DNA from: Lineus longissimus
Lineage: Eukaryota > Nemertea > Pilidiophora > Heteronemertea > Lineidae
Length of the DNA: 64,000 nucleotides
Direction of reading: 5' to 3'
Assembly: GCF_910592395.1 (NCBI RefSeq)
Contig: NC_088324.1
Coordinates: 4,988,953-5,052,952, forward strand
Positions 46,002 to 56,776 of this stretch are shown piece by piece. The notes beneath the pieces are model-generated. The model saw only the letters and a list, made by a program, of their open reading frames with translations, did not search any database and was not told the origin of the DNA. The stretch's first letter is position 1, and each line of letters begins with the position of its first letter. A program made the position numbers and the translations under genes.

Positions 46002-46190
46002 CTACTTCAGACCCGATAAGTTTATGACCAAATGGGGGCTTCTAATATATGCCCTGGAGAGTATGGCATGAACATACTGTACATGTAATTGCAGCCTGAC
46101 ACACGTTTGCTTCGTTTCGTCAGCCTGGTCTTTCAGCTGATATAAGACATTAACCAGTCCCCGAACCGTTTTGAGCAACGATGTCGCCAT
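46002..46190 (-). CDS. Possible first exon of a helical-bundle (MLKL-N-like) protein
   Basis: From ATG 46190 the frame reads MATSLLKTVRGLVNVLYQLK then DQADETKQTCVRLQLHV. The spacing of hydrophobic and charged residues and the (K)xxC(x)RL motif resemble the opening helices of MLKL-type four-helix bundles (human MLKL has a Cys-Arg-Arg-Leu at the comparable place). The real exon may end at a GT after about residue 40; the frame to 46002 then looks intronic. No downstream exon could be matched. Such N-terminal bundles occur in many invertebrate kinase and repeat proteins involved in membrane or death signalling. Function is inferred from pattern only; it could be a chance ORF. Confidence 0.3.
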   Translation of the reverse strand: MATSLLKTVRGLVNVLYQLKDQADETKQTCVRLQLHVQYVHAILSRAYIRSPHLVINLSGLK

Positions 46191-46199
46191 CTATCGTTT

Positions 46200-48020
46200 T
46201 AACGATATTATGAAAATGCATGCCCTTCCCGCGCCTCAATCGGAATCAAAACTGGGAATTAGGTTGGGGTTTGGGGCACGGAGAGGTCGGGTGGCCGTAG
46301 TGAGTCGATGATTGTGTCGTGCTCCTTAAAGGACCATTGGCATTATTACGGGCAATATTACCCAACTGTCGGCTGCTCAGTCACCTCCTACTCTGCATAA
46401 GTAGTTTCCATCAACCAATTGCACAAAGAAAGTAGAAATACAAAATCTGACTGAAATATCATGATCAAGCTTTTCCGATGTTGAATCCGATTTGGCCCAA
46501 GTTAGCTCTCCATGCGTCGACCCTTTCCACGAGGAACGATGCACTAGCAAGGTGTTTCCTGGAGTTAGGATCTGCCCTATGACGTCTTGGTGCTGATATT
46601 GATTTTTCCGACGTCAAGCTGATGGTGCTTGATTACCCCGCAACTGCAACGGTATATGGAAATGGCGTTGCGTCTTAATAGGCAGGTTTTGCAAGCTTAC
46701 ATTTTACGTTTACGATTACGATTTGACGACATCCTGACGCAAAATTTGGTGCCGACAGAGGACTTGACGCAATTACGTCATCGACTGAGGTGAGGTTTCC
46801 CGTTCGGCTGAAAATCCTTTGATCTATCACTCAAGTTTAACCACCGCTAAATTACATATATGCGCCATGCATTCTTCTTGAAATTATGAGAATATATAGG
46901 TAATATACTCATATAAGAGTGTCTAAAATTCCAATTAAATCCATTCATCACAAGCTATAAGACTGGGCGTTGACTAAATCGTAATTTCACTTAAGCGTAG
47001 CAAGCGATTTACGCGTTAAAAAATCCCGCAGAGGCTCTAAGAAAACGTAATCGTTTACGGAAAACGTAAGCTTGCAAAACCTCACTAATAGCGGCGTGAA
47101 CTCACGTGAACCCGTACGTCTCGTTCCATAGAGTCCTTTTGTGATGTCCATGTTCGGAGGAGCATGACAATTGCACCCTATTTCAAAATGAGACGAATGG
47201 AAATCCAGTGGGATAGTTGTCCTGTTTCGTTTTACCAACACAAACTGGCCTATCTGCACTCAAATACTTTTCGACGGGGGCTTTGCAACTTGTTTATGAG
47301 CATGTCGTTTGTTTTGAGAGTCAAGTAGTTTGTTAGAGTTAACATAACTGTGTTGGCGATTGACCAATATGTAGAGTTCAACGAACTTCCGTTTTGCCAT
47401 GATTTTCCAGGCAGCACCTTTTTTTTACAATTTTCGGTAAGTACCTGTGCTTTAATCCAGTTCTGCTTATTATGCATGCATCACCGGTCGATGTAGTTTA
47501 CATCAGTATGTCAATGTGGATGTAACTTAGAGAAACGGAGCTAATATTCACGCTGAAAGGTGAAAATTGTGTGGTCTTCAAAGACATCATTTTGTTGCGA
47601 AGTCTCCGAAATAGACGCCAATCTTGCAGGGCTATCTTGTACTACAGACTGTCGAAGTAGCGAGTAATATGTATCCCGCATTACTGAGATACAGTGCAAA
47701 ATATCTTGACTTCATGAAAATGTAAGGGTGTTTAGCGATACTACTGTACACTTCTTTAGCAATGTAACGCACTGAAAGTGTACGGGTTGTATGGTCCAAC
47801 GATTAAAAACTATTTCTCGCATTCACTCGAAATTTGGCCCCGACAGTCATATTTGCCAATCTAAAATGTAATCTTACTAATAATAGTTGATGGCTGATGC
47901 CTTCGGGAGCGGGAATTGCCTTCAATTAGCCAAATATTTTACTCTATTTCAGGAGCAATGTTTCTTTGCAACTTTTATGAGAATGCACCAACTTTTGTGA
48001 GAATGCACGGTCTCGTCGAG
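46200..48020. other. No supported gene
   Basis: Nothing recognisable apart from short ORFs without motifs. Confidence 0.5.
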
Positions 48021-48022
48021 CC

Positions 48023-48103
48023 TTATCTCATACACCATCCCGGAGAGTGCACTTTATGCCTGTAGGTCTGGTCGCACACCGCACACTTGTAAAGGTGCTC
48101 GTC
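48023..48103 (-). pseudogene. C2H2 zinc-finger-like fragment
   Basis: The minus-strand frame reads DEHLYKCAVCDQTYRHKVH then a few residues to a TAA at 48023. Y-K-C-x2-C-x3-Y is the first half of a C2H2 finger; the second half (L..H...H) is missing. A CTAATAG acceptor-like site lies just upstream. Probably a gene remnant or an incompletely seen exon. Confidence 0.35.
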
Positions 48104-48121
48104 AGTGCTATTAGGGGTTCC

Positions 48122-48215
48122 CGAGAGACACTGCGCATCTCCAATTTCTCGTTGACGTTAGAGTATTTGGGGGGGGGGGGGGGTATGGCATTCGTCAACG
48201 AGAAATGGGAGATGA
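48122..48215. repeat. Hairpin repeat around a poly-G run, partly repeated at 48436-48492
   Basis: GACACTGCGCATCTCC, TTTCTCGTTGACG, TAGAGTATT, then ~15 G, then CATTCGTCAACGAGAAATG and GGAGATG. The sequences either side of the G run are inverted copies. The left half plus CATTCGTCAAC recurs at 48436-48492 with only five G. Confidence 0.7.
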
Positions 48216-48242
48216 CCAACTAAACAGAAGGGATAAAGTAAA

Positions 48243-48271
48243 CGGGGGCGGCGCGGGCGGGGCTATAAAAA
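48243..48271 (+). promoter_or_regulatory. GC-box plus TATA promoter-like sequence
   Basis: GGGGGCGGCGCGGGCGGGGC (tandem Sp1-type GC boxes) is followed directly by TATAAAAAA. The layout is that of a strong core promoter on the plus strand with a start near 48295. No clear gene follows, so it may be a chance match or belong to an unrecognised transcript. Confidence 0.3.
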
Positions 48272-48997
48272 AGCCCAACGGCAAAAGCGTTCCTCGTGTC
48301 CAGAATATTATATACATCGTCAACGACATCTTTAGTGTTTCCGAACCATCTCCCTCTGCCATTTCACCACGGCTTCTACCAAACAAGTGACCCACGATAA
48401 ATGCTTGTTGCGCAATGTCACTCGTGACCTAATGGACACTGCGCATCTCCCACTTCTCGTTGACGATAGAGTATTGGGGGCATTCGTCAACTCCCCTCTT
48501 TCCTATGTCTACACAGGAGTAATACCCTCCATACCTTTACATGATTGAGTATTTCCCCCAAATCTCTCCCAACACTCTCCCAACACTAAATCATCGCAAA
48601 GTATATTTTACAACAAACGTTCGGACGAATGTGCCCGAGAGGCTGAAGCCCGTCAATATATAGTTCAAAGTAGATAGCAACTTGGAAACTGTATAGTCAT
48701 TTAAAAATCACAGCTAAACTAAGCGAGGGGCTTCCAGTCTCTCATACAGCCATGGAAAATAAAATACTTTCCTCCCGGGCTAGTGCCGGGGGCCGCAAGA
48801 GAAACAAGCAACCCAAGATTTATGTCAGCAAGAATCACGCCTACCCTTCCCTACCAGGTCCCCTTATGCAAACATTCGCCAAGCCAGGCACACAACACAC
48901 AACCAATAGCAAACACAGGGTCTAAAACGGCCTTATCCAACCTAAATCAAAGCACAGCTGGAAATCAATGACAGAACCAACACACCCTAGAATAAAA

Positions 48998-49560
48998 TGG
49001 TCCAGGGACCATGTGCTCACCTGTGTCAAAGGACCTTGACATGTAGGTAATAAAATTGCAGACGATATATGATGTATCATTGCTAGAAGTACCTGCCATA
49101 TTACTTTCAAACTTTTCGGACCAGTATTTTCACTTTTGACGTTTTGCCCCCTGGTGGCCAAACCGTGAATCATATGTCGCCACGATTTGGTCTCTCAGTA
49201 GCGGTCACCCAGGGGTACATTTGTAATTAATTTGAGATCTCTGGCTGAAGCTGTTACAAAACGTGCCGCGGACAGACTTTGACCTCTGTGACCTTGAAAA
49301 GTAAATCAAATAAAAAAATCCGGAGGAAATGTGATGTAACATTGTAAGAAGTACTTACCGTATTTTTTTTCAATTTTTTCGGACCAGTGTTTAGGGAGAA
49401 AACGCATGTTTTCACTTTCGACATTTGGCCCCCTGGTGGCCAAACCATGAATCATATGAGGTCACGATTTGGTTTCTGAGTAGCAGTCACCAAGGGGTAA
49501 AAGTGTACCAAGTTGGATTCCCAATATGTTCAGCGGTAACGAAACGTGCCACCCATGTCT
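48998..49560 (+). repeat. Dispersed repeat (CCAGGGACCATGTGCTCACC family), two sub-copies
   Basis: Starts GGTCCAGGGACCATGTGCTC. Internal landmarks occur twice: CGGACCAGT, TTTTCACTTT, CCCCCTGGTGGCCAAACC, GAATCATATG and AAACGTGCC, near 49120-49265 and 49380-49555. TTTGACCTCTGTGACCTTGA lies between. It ends in a GACGGACGAC-type run. The same family occurs at 57345-57745. Confidence 0.7.
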
Positions 49561-49564
49561 AACG

Positions 49565-50410
49565 GCGGACGACGACGGACGACAACCCGGCGGTGGGAAT
49601 TATTTTTTCGGCGGTGAGAAATAAATCGGACGGCGGTTGTAATTCGAGAGAAAAAAAACGCATTGTAAAAAGAAAAATATTCTAATATATTGAAAATAAA
49701 GGCATGTCCTCTATGCGCCACCGTAGACGACGGACACTGTGTCATTGTAAATGCTCAAAGGTGAGCCAAAAACGCGATGTACAGTCTAGCTCATATTAAT
49801 ATAAAAACCTACAACTTACGATATCTTCTTAACTATTCAAGCGTTTTCAATGCGGTTTGCACAAGGATGTCGCAAATGTTGTTGTCTGTGTGACCATGAA
49901 GATTACAATGAAGTGCATTATTGTCTTCATTCTGTAATCGTCCATTTACAAAAGGTCCGAAAAAATACTTGTTTATTTCTTGAAAACACCAACGAAAAAT
50001 GCAATGGTGTTGTAGTACAGCACAAATTAGACTGCGTGGTGTGTTTTTATGTTGATATCTTACACTGGATCTGAAATAACAGACTTTTTCTGGTTGAAAA
50101 TCAACCCTCGATAATTCCTAATTGTGGTGAGTTTTGACATTGTCCCACTTCACTATAAACTCAGCTCACGGCTACCCTCCCAAGGAACTGGTCATACACA
50201 ATTATTTCCACAGAATGATGCACTACCAGCAAGATTTAACAAAGAATATTCTTTATGATCCTTGCTAAAACACATCTATTCAACAGCCGTACATGTAGGA
50301 GTGTAATAAGTGACATGTCCAGTTAAATCACGGTGTCAAAAACCCCAATAAAGGTATGCCCATGAATGGGATAATTATGTCCCTCCTTCATTGAATGAGT
50401 CACTCGTAAC
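49565..50410. other. No supported gene
   Basis: CGG/GGACGAC-rich stretch at the left, then AT-rich DNA with no motif-bearing ORF. Confidence 0.5.
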
Positions 50411-50413
50411 CTG

Positions 50414-50488
50414 TTAGAGTGTCTTGTGCCGATCGAACGTCCATTTTGACCTACACGTCTTTCCGCACTGATCGCACACGAGTGCTTC
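50414..50488 (-). pseudogene. C2H2 zinc-finger-like fragment
   Basis: The minus-strand frame reads EALVCDQCGKTCRSKWTFDR then HKTL and a TAA at 50414. C-x2-C-G-K-x-C/F-x5-F-x2-H matches a C2H2 finger up to its first His; the second His is lost at the stop. With the fragment at 48023-48103 it suggests an eroded zinc-finger gene on this strand. Confidence 0.4.
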
Positions 50489-50499
50489 GAGCTTATTAC

Positions 50500-51540
50500 G
50501 AACCGTTGCTCGGAGAACAACTTATAGTAAAAGTCTATCATTCAAATTGTTGTTTGCTTACCATTTTGTTCTGTTTTATATAGTATCTTATTGACGATTC
50601 TGGATAGGATGTTCATGTAGACGAAAGGAACTTGGATCACCATGCCGGTACTGTGCCATGGAATACTGCAGTATACGTCGGAAACTGAATTTTGACGTAC
50701 ATATTGCCTTTGTTAAACCGTACTCGGTGAAGCCGTTGAACCGTACTCGAGGGTTTGATAAACATGTACGGTCATTGCAGCACGAAAAAAATTAAGAAAA
50801 GGGCAGAATTTCGATTAAAAAAAACAATGGAAAACCTACTCAGAGTCAGACTCGATAGCTTCAAAGGAAATGTGATGACCTACCGTTGACCAGGCAGGGA
50901 TTACATGGTACCCTACTAGACTTGTTCAAGATTGTAATGAAATAACCTAGACTTATAAAAGACAAAAACCATCGCATTATGATCAGTAGGATAGTCCATT
51001 ATATCTAGCAAGAGCCCAGGCCGCTAAATCGCAAAAATGTATTCATATCTTCCATATTTTATTTCATACATGTATATATACTGATTTTCAACTCACGTCG
51101 TCTGCTGGAGTGCATTGGTGTAAGCTCGTTGAACTGTACTTTTGGTCGCTAAACCGATACGGTTATCCACCGTGACACTGGAGGCGTATTCTGCGGAGAG
51201 TGCCAACGATCTAATAATTATAAGTCATCACAGTCTGCGTCATGTCGTGAAGGTTGGTCCGAGATGTTCATTTCCCCAGTTCTAGGACCAAGGCGTGAAT
51301 GCTCTTGACGTCCATGACACTGGATACTTACTAACTGACGACCTCACCCAATGAATAGAATACCTGTTGACCATAGATGAATGTGTTTATGATTTTACCC
51401 TGTAAGGTAACTATTTCATGACCTATGGCCTGATATCGATCGGACATCGTGCTTGATCATTATGAATCTATACACCTATTGACCGGCGACGAAGGACCGC
51501 CGGACGTAACCAGTAATATCTATATTCCACTTAGGCCTAC
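50500..51540. other. No supported gene; upstream region of ASS1
   Basis: No coding feature. Any ASS1 upstream control elements would be here, but I cannot identify specific sites. Confidence 0.5.
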
Positions 51541-51548
51541 TGATAGGG

Positions 51549-51583
51549 TATAAATAGACCAGCGCATGTGTCATCTGTCATTC
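51549..51583 (+). promoter_or_regulatory. ASS1 core promoter: TATA box and initiator
   Basis: TATAAATA at 51549-51556 and an initiator TCATTC at 51578-51583 place the presumed start A at 51580, 31 bases downstream of the first T of the TATA box, the textbook spacing. The ASS1 leader exon follows. Confidence 0.75.
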
Positions 51584-51635
51584 GCCACATACACGCTGGG
51601 TTGTGCTTCCAAGCATTCTTCGCTTGTATTTTGAG
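51580..51635 (+). other. ASS1: ASS1 non-coding first exon (5' UTR)
   Basis: From the predicted start to a TTGAG/GTAAGT donor at 51636. It contains no ATG, as expected for a leader. It joins an acceptor at 52251-52253. Confidence 0.65.
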
Positions 51636-52253
51636 GTAAGTTGACCATCCTCCACTGCCAAACCACACGTAGGTGAAAGGGCTAAAAAATAGAGTTTAGC
51701 AAAGCCATTTCCATCGCGAGATATTACTAACATTCTGTCTTCCACATGGCCGCCTGTCCACGCAAACTTGTGCTCGCCTCAACAAGTCCCTAACAACACG
51801 TGTGATGAGCTCCCTGTCTAGTCGTACCTTCTTTGCTGAAGTTCATTCAGATCAGTTGGGGGTGTTGTGAAGAAAAGAAATGTAAGGGAGATCCTTAGCC
51901 TTGTTTTTGAGGTGACCTAGTTCGGACGCCATGCTGATTCTTAAATGTACGGGCCGCGAATATTCATCCGATTTTCTGCCGATTTGGTGCTTCTTACAAG
52001 TTCGATTGAAGTAATGGAAGTTTTCTTTGTGTACGTTACAATGCCCGATCGGAAATGACGTAGTTTGATCGCATTAAACTGTAAATCCATTGAACATTAG
52101 CGCTTCTTTAGTCAACTGATTACCTTTTTTGGGGCCGTGAACGACGCCGATAATGATAGATTTCGAGGAAAACATCTGCGAAAAATACTACTTTAGGGCC
52201 AGAAATAAAGATTACATTATGAACAATATATTCGTGTGTTCCATACCTTTCAG

Positions 52254-52391
52254 CTATTTCTTGATACGTGCATTGTCAACGGGCTCACAATGAGTGGCAA
52301 GAAGATAGTGCTAGCCTACAGCGGTGGCTTGGACACCTCCTGTATACTCGTCTGGCTGAAACAGAAAGGATATGATGTCATCTGCTATATG
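52254..52391 (+). CDS. ASS1: Argininosuccinate synthase, first coding exon
   Basis: The acceptor ACCTTTCAG at 52253 is followed by 36 bases of leader, then ATG at 52290 and 34 codons: [20 protein letters not shown] then [14 protein letters not shown], donor GTAAGT at 52392, phase 0. AYSGGLDTS is the ATP-pyrophosphatase P-loop that binds ATP in argininosuccinate synthase, the cytosolic urea-cycle and arginine-synthesis enzyme that joins citrulline and aspartate. Human ASS1 begins almost identically. The exon is too short to show as a long ORF. No second coding exon (expected to start Ala-Asn-x-Gly-Gln) was found up to 64000, so the intron probably exceeds 11.6 kb. The called coding part is 52290-52391. 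Confidence 0.93.
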
Positions 52392-52421
52392 GTAAGTGGC
52401 AAACGATAACCCAGGAACCGG

Positions 52422-52643
52422 TTATGTCCAACCTCTACATCCGGGATCTACTTGATAAGCAATTCAAAATGGCTGCACCACTAGACCCTGGATACTTGTG
52501 TACGTCATATCCAGTCATATCGCTCGTCACCGCCAAAACCTGGGTGTGACGTAGCATGTTTGACCTATGACCCGTCTATTCGGGCACTACGTGTCGACAC
52601 TGTTTCATCATGACCAAAACCGTTTGTAGCCGACCAAATAATT
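52422..52643 (+). repeat. Dispersed repeat inside ASS1 intron (family of 44056-44292)
   Basis: Starts about 30 bp after the ASS1 donor: TCCAACCTCTACATCCGGGA, CTACTTGATAAGCAATTC, AAAATGGCTGCACCACTAGA, ending near CCGACCAAATAAT. Confidence 0.75.
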
Positions 52644-52649
52644 GTAAAA

Positions 52650-55600
52650 TTAAACGATTATCTCAGAGTGAATACAGATAAAGAACCCTTGTACTTAAAT
52701 TTAAGAATAAATTATCAAAAGGGATTTTGAAAAAACATTTTCACAGTGCTCGCGCGATTGGCATTTGTAACAAGTGCTTCAATTCGGTTCTATTTTTCTA
52801 ATTCTTATTAATATTGCCGATAAAAGACACGTAGAAAAACCCAGATTCATACGCTCAGTTCATCTACGTACAGTGAACTTTTTGACAGAAAATCAGGGTG
52901 AGTTTTCTCTGTATTTTCTCTTGATTTGCTAGGTACAATTGGCCATGACAACTGTTATTTGAAATGTCATAGTTTAGAATGACTCCCGTAGCTTGTTCAC
53001 ATAGGAAGTGTTACCGTTTTTGGCTTTCTGTCTCATTAAATTTGCTCAGTCATTGAGTCGAAGTCGAAGATCAAAACACACATGAACGCCATAGTACATT
53101 TTATACACAAAACGCTGTTGCAAAAAATGTGTGCTAACCCATTTTCATTACCAACTGACCTACTCTGGGACGGTTACAGCGAAAGGTGTCATCCGTGTTT
53201 GATATCAAACTAAAAGTGTTTAAGAGTAGGTTTACCTTGATATACTTTTATGACTCACTAAACAACTTGAACACCGTTAGAGGAAGGCAGTCGCGTTAAT
53301 GGTATCAAACTAAAGGTATTGAATGAGCAGTTTGGCGCTGGCCTGCTTAAACACAGTTGGAGGAAAGGCACTGAAGATATTGAAGAGCGGATGTGACAAA
53401 AGAACCCCTCAACTACTTCATTCATTGTAGTTCAAATAAAACCTTCACAACTGTCATCCACCCTAGGGGCCAAATTCATTAGACGTGTGTAATTTCTTCC
53501 TGATTAGTTATAGGGCCTATTCATGTTCTGTGAATATTTACATGAAGGACCTGAATCTGTCTATTTTGTAGTTAAACGCTGTTTTAAGCTGAACACCCTT
53601 CATGAATTTGGCCCCATTTGTCTAAGCTTGATTCCATCTAGTCTGTCCACATCTCCCTATCTACCATAAACCTACATTCTGGTACTCGCATATACTACTA
53701 GCTACATTTTCTTGTCATTCATCTCATTCCTTGCTATTAAATTCCGCCAGCGTAGCTATACAGGCCGCCATGCCTCTAGTTTATCATATATACCTCTAAT
53801 TATCACTTTACATAAATAGGTCGGCGTTAGGTCGTGTGCTTTTCTTTCCTCGTTGCAATATACAGCAAAATCGCGCTATAAGTCCATAATTAGGCCACGG
53901 TGACCCGATATAAATGTTTCGCCAGCTTCGCTATTTTGCCGCTACGCGATGCGTTGGATCCTTGCGTCAAGTTGACACGTCAAGCTGAAGGAAATCGAGA
54001 ACTTGCGCTCTGCTCGTTATCCGCGATACAAGTGTGCCCGTGTGGTAACGAGTGCTATGAACCACCGGGATGACAAACAGCATGTCTCATTCATATTCCT
54101 TTCGATCACATTCTTAATTCAGAGCAGATTAAATCCGTAACAAAAAAGAAATTGATTAAGCCAGTTAACTAAATTGGCGTAACTTTAGAGACTAGCCGAC
54201 CTGGCGCATATATCATAAAGCATAATATAGTTCCATTAGAGTTAATGGCATCTTGATGACTGTCACTTTAAGAGCAGGGCATATCGAGAAGGTACCTTTA
54301 CATTATCTAAGTTAATTGGCAACAATAAGCAGCGTTTCAGGTAGTGCTTTTATCATGTATTTTACTAATAGGGCAGCCTTAAATCTGATGGAAGGTTGGG
54401 GTTCCTTTAGCCGACCCAAATACCGGATTTTCGATGCGAGGGTCGGCATCTGAAACGTGGAGACTATCGTGGACACTTGAGAAACGGTTTACATATTATT
54501 GTAACGGCAGTTGTGCGGCTAAAAGGCGTAAAAAGCGGCCATCTGAGTGTCTGTTGGTGTGGGGGTGTGGGGTGAGTCGGGGCAGGCAAAGGTAGGCCTA
54601 TTGTCATTACTCGGGTAGAATATTTAATAGTATTTATCTTGGTCAGTTGTAGACGGGACAGGGAAGAATTTACAAAACACACCTGATGATATAAGTGAAT
54701 AAATTTCAGTTCAGTCGTTACCTAAATCATTCTAAAATATACTTTTTTAAATTCAATTCACTAGTAATTGAATTGGCCAAAAATATCATTGATCTTTTTA
54801 TTAGTTTCATTATTGACATTCTAGAAGGAATATAATTAAACTAGGACCAGCTTAGCGTTGGCCAAAACATTGGGATGGTTTCTTTTCCTTTGCTATTTTC
54901 AATTTCTTTGCAGTCTATGCCCACAAATTACATCTTGTTCAAAGTTTGTTTGCATTTGGTTGATAATAACTCAGTACTTGCATGTCTATTCTAAAAGGAT
55001 CCATAGCCGTCTGTGCCTTGCTATCCTTCATCTCAGACAGGACTCCAAACAGAAGGTCGCTTTGATACGGAGTTCACCACTCAGTATTAAAATGTCTGTC
55101 ACCAAATTTCTGTCGCACTGAGATTTTTCATCTGTCAGTTGCTTCGGTTAAAGCTAATAGAGGGTAGTATTTCACGTCAAAATATCGTGGTAGACGGATC
55201 CATGTTTAGAATCAATACGCTTTCTACTTGCCTACAGCCATAGCGCCAGGGTGATTGTAACCACACGAGTTTAACCACTCAATTTTATATCGAGGAATCA
55301 TTCTATCAAGCTGTAGCATTTTACCTACAATAGTTCATTCATTTTCCTACATCCAGATCCGCTAATTGCGGTACGAGCACAAAATCCCAACTCGCGTTTG
55401 AACAGATTTTTATGCATTCTCATAATGGTACACCTTAGATTGGATGGGCTGCTGAAGTAAATGGAATGACACGATAAAAACGCCATATGAAAGTATTCAA
55501 TGACGTGGCATTACCGTGGACTTAAATACTTCAATTAAAGTACCATAATGGAACCTCGGGTACGAAAGCATGGTCGTCAACAATGGTACTATCCGTCCAG

Positions 55601-56420
55601 GCCTGACCGGCATCATTTGCGAAACGGGTCAAAACAAACCGTATTTATACCGGTTACGGATACACATAGCTAAAGGTCCATGTAGTCGGCTTGACTAACC
55701 GTGCGGTGCGAACGCTCGCTGCATGCCACGAATGTTGTTATTTTTTAAATGAAATTGTTTTCATTCATTGACAATTGAAGATCATTCATTCATTACAATA
55801 GGTAGGCCCCTGTCCTTTTCACTCATTGTGCCTAATGATGGTATGATGATGTCCGGAAATGTTCATGGCACTGTCGTGGATACGAAATAATAACCAATTG
55901 TTTAGAGGGGGACTTACTTTTGTTGAGGTGTTTAGTAGTTTTCAGTGTAAAATTCTCTGCACCTCTTTTTTGCTGCAGCGACTTGGGCCGCTTTGGTTGA
56001 TAGGGGAATATTCAAGAGAAATAGCAATCACACTTTAATATTGAGGTTCGATTGTGGTGCCTCTGTCAGTATCCATGGTTAGACAACCAAAGTACTATTT
56101 GACCGAACGAACTTAGTATTTAGGGCCTTGTAATCAATAGTGGTTTTTAGAATGTTTACAAAATCCCGTTTTTCTTTGACATTGCCTTCAATGCTTCAAA
56201 GAAAACCAACACCTCATGACAATGCAATTAGTCGGATATTTGAGGACGCCGTGCAGCATAATATTATGACTGTGTTTGGAATTGCATCTCAAATCTATTA
56301 TCATTATTCTGTGTTTTCCTCTGGCTGTCTGTAAAACCCAGCCGCCCAGTATCGTTGACCGTTATGAATCTAACACCTCGCACCTCAATTGGTCTCTTGT
56401 ATTGTTTTGTAATCAATGTC
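52650..56420. other. ASS1 intron, no other supported feature
   Basis: About 3.8 kb of AT-rich intron. Open frames (for example 54858-55121) have no motif. I searched by eye for an ASS1 exon and did not find one. Confidence 0.5.
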
Positions 56421-56425
56421 TGTTA

Positions 56426-56483
56426 AGTCAGAGTCTTTCAAATAAAGAGTCTTGTCACGCTCTTTATTTGAAAGACTCTGACT
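56426..56483. repeat. Perfect 24-bp inverted repeat with 10-nt loop
   Basis: Left arm 56426-56449 (AGTCAGAGTC...ATAAAGAG) and right arm 56460-56483 are exact reverse complements around the 10-base loop TCTTGTCACG. No mismatch in 24 pairs. Confidence 0.92.
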
Positions 56484-56776
56484 CTATCTACGTTGCTCCT
56501 ACAGCTCTCTCGAGCAATTCACTGGAAGCCAACCTTAAACTACAATTTGAGTTGAGGTACACAACAATGATGGAACGACCAATAGTTCAATAAAAAGGAT
56601 ACTCTGCATATGCAGTATACCTAAAATAAATCGGGAAACAAGTACCTACAACATAAATTGTTGAATTATATTGATGTGAACGAGCTAACAATTCAGGCAG
56701 TTGTGTTTGTAATTTTGATTAGCTGCTAATTGCCAAACAAAAAAATAATCAAGCCGGAAAACCAAGAATACAACCA

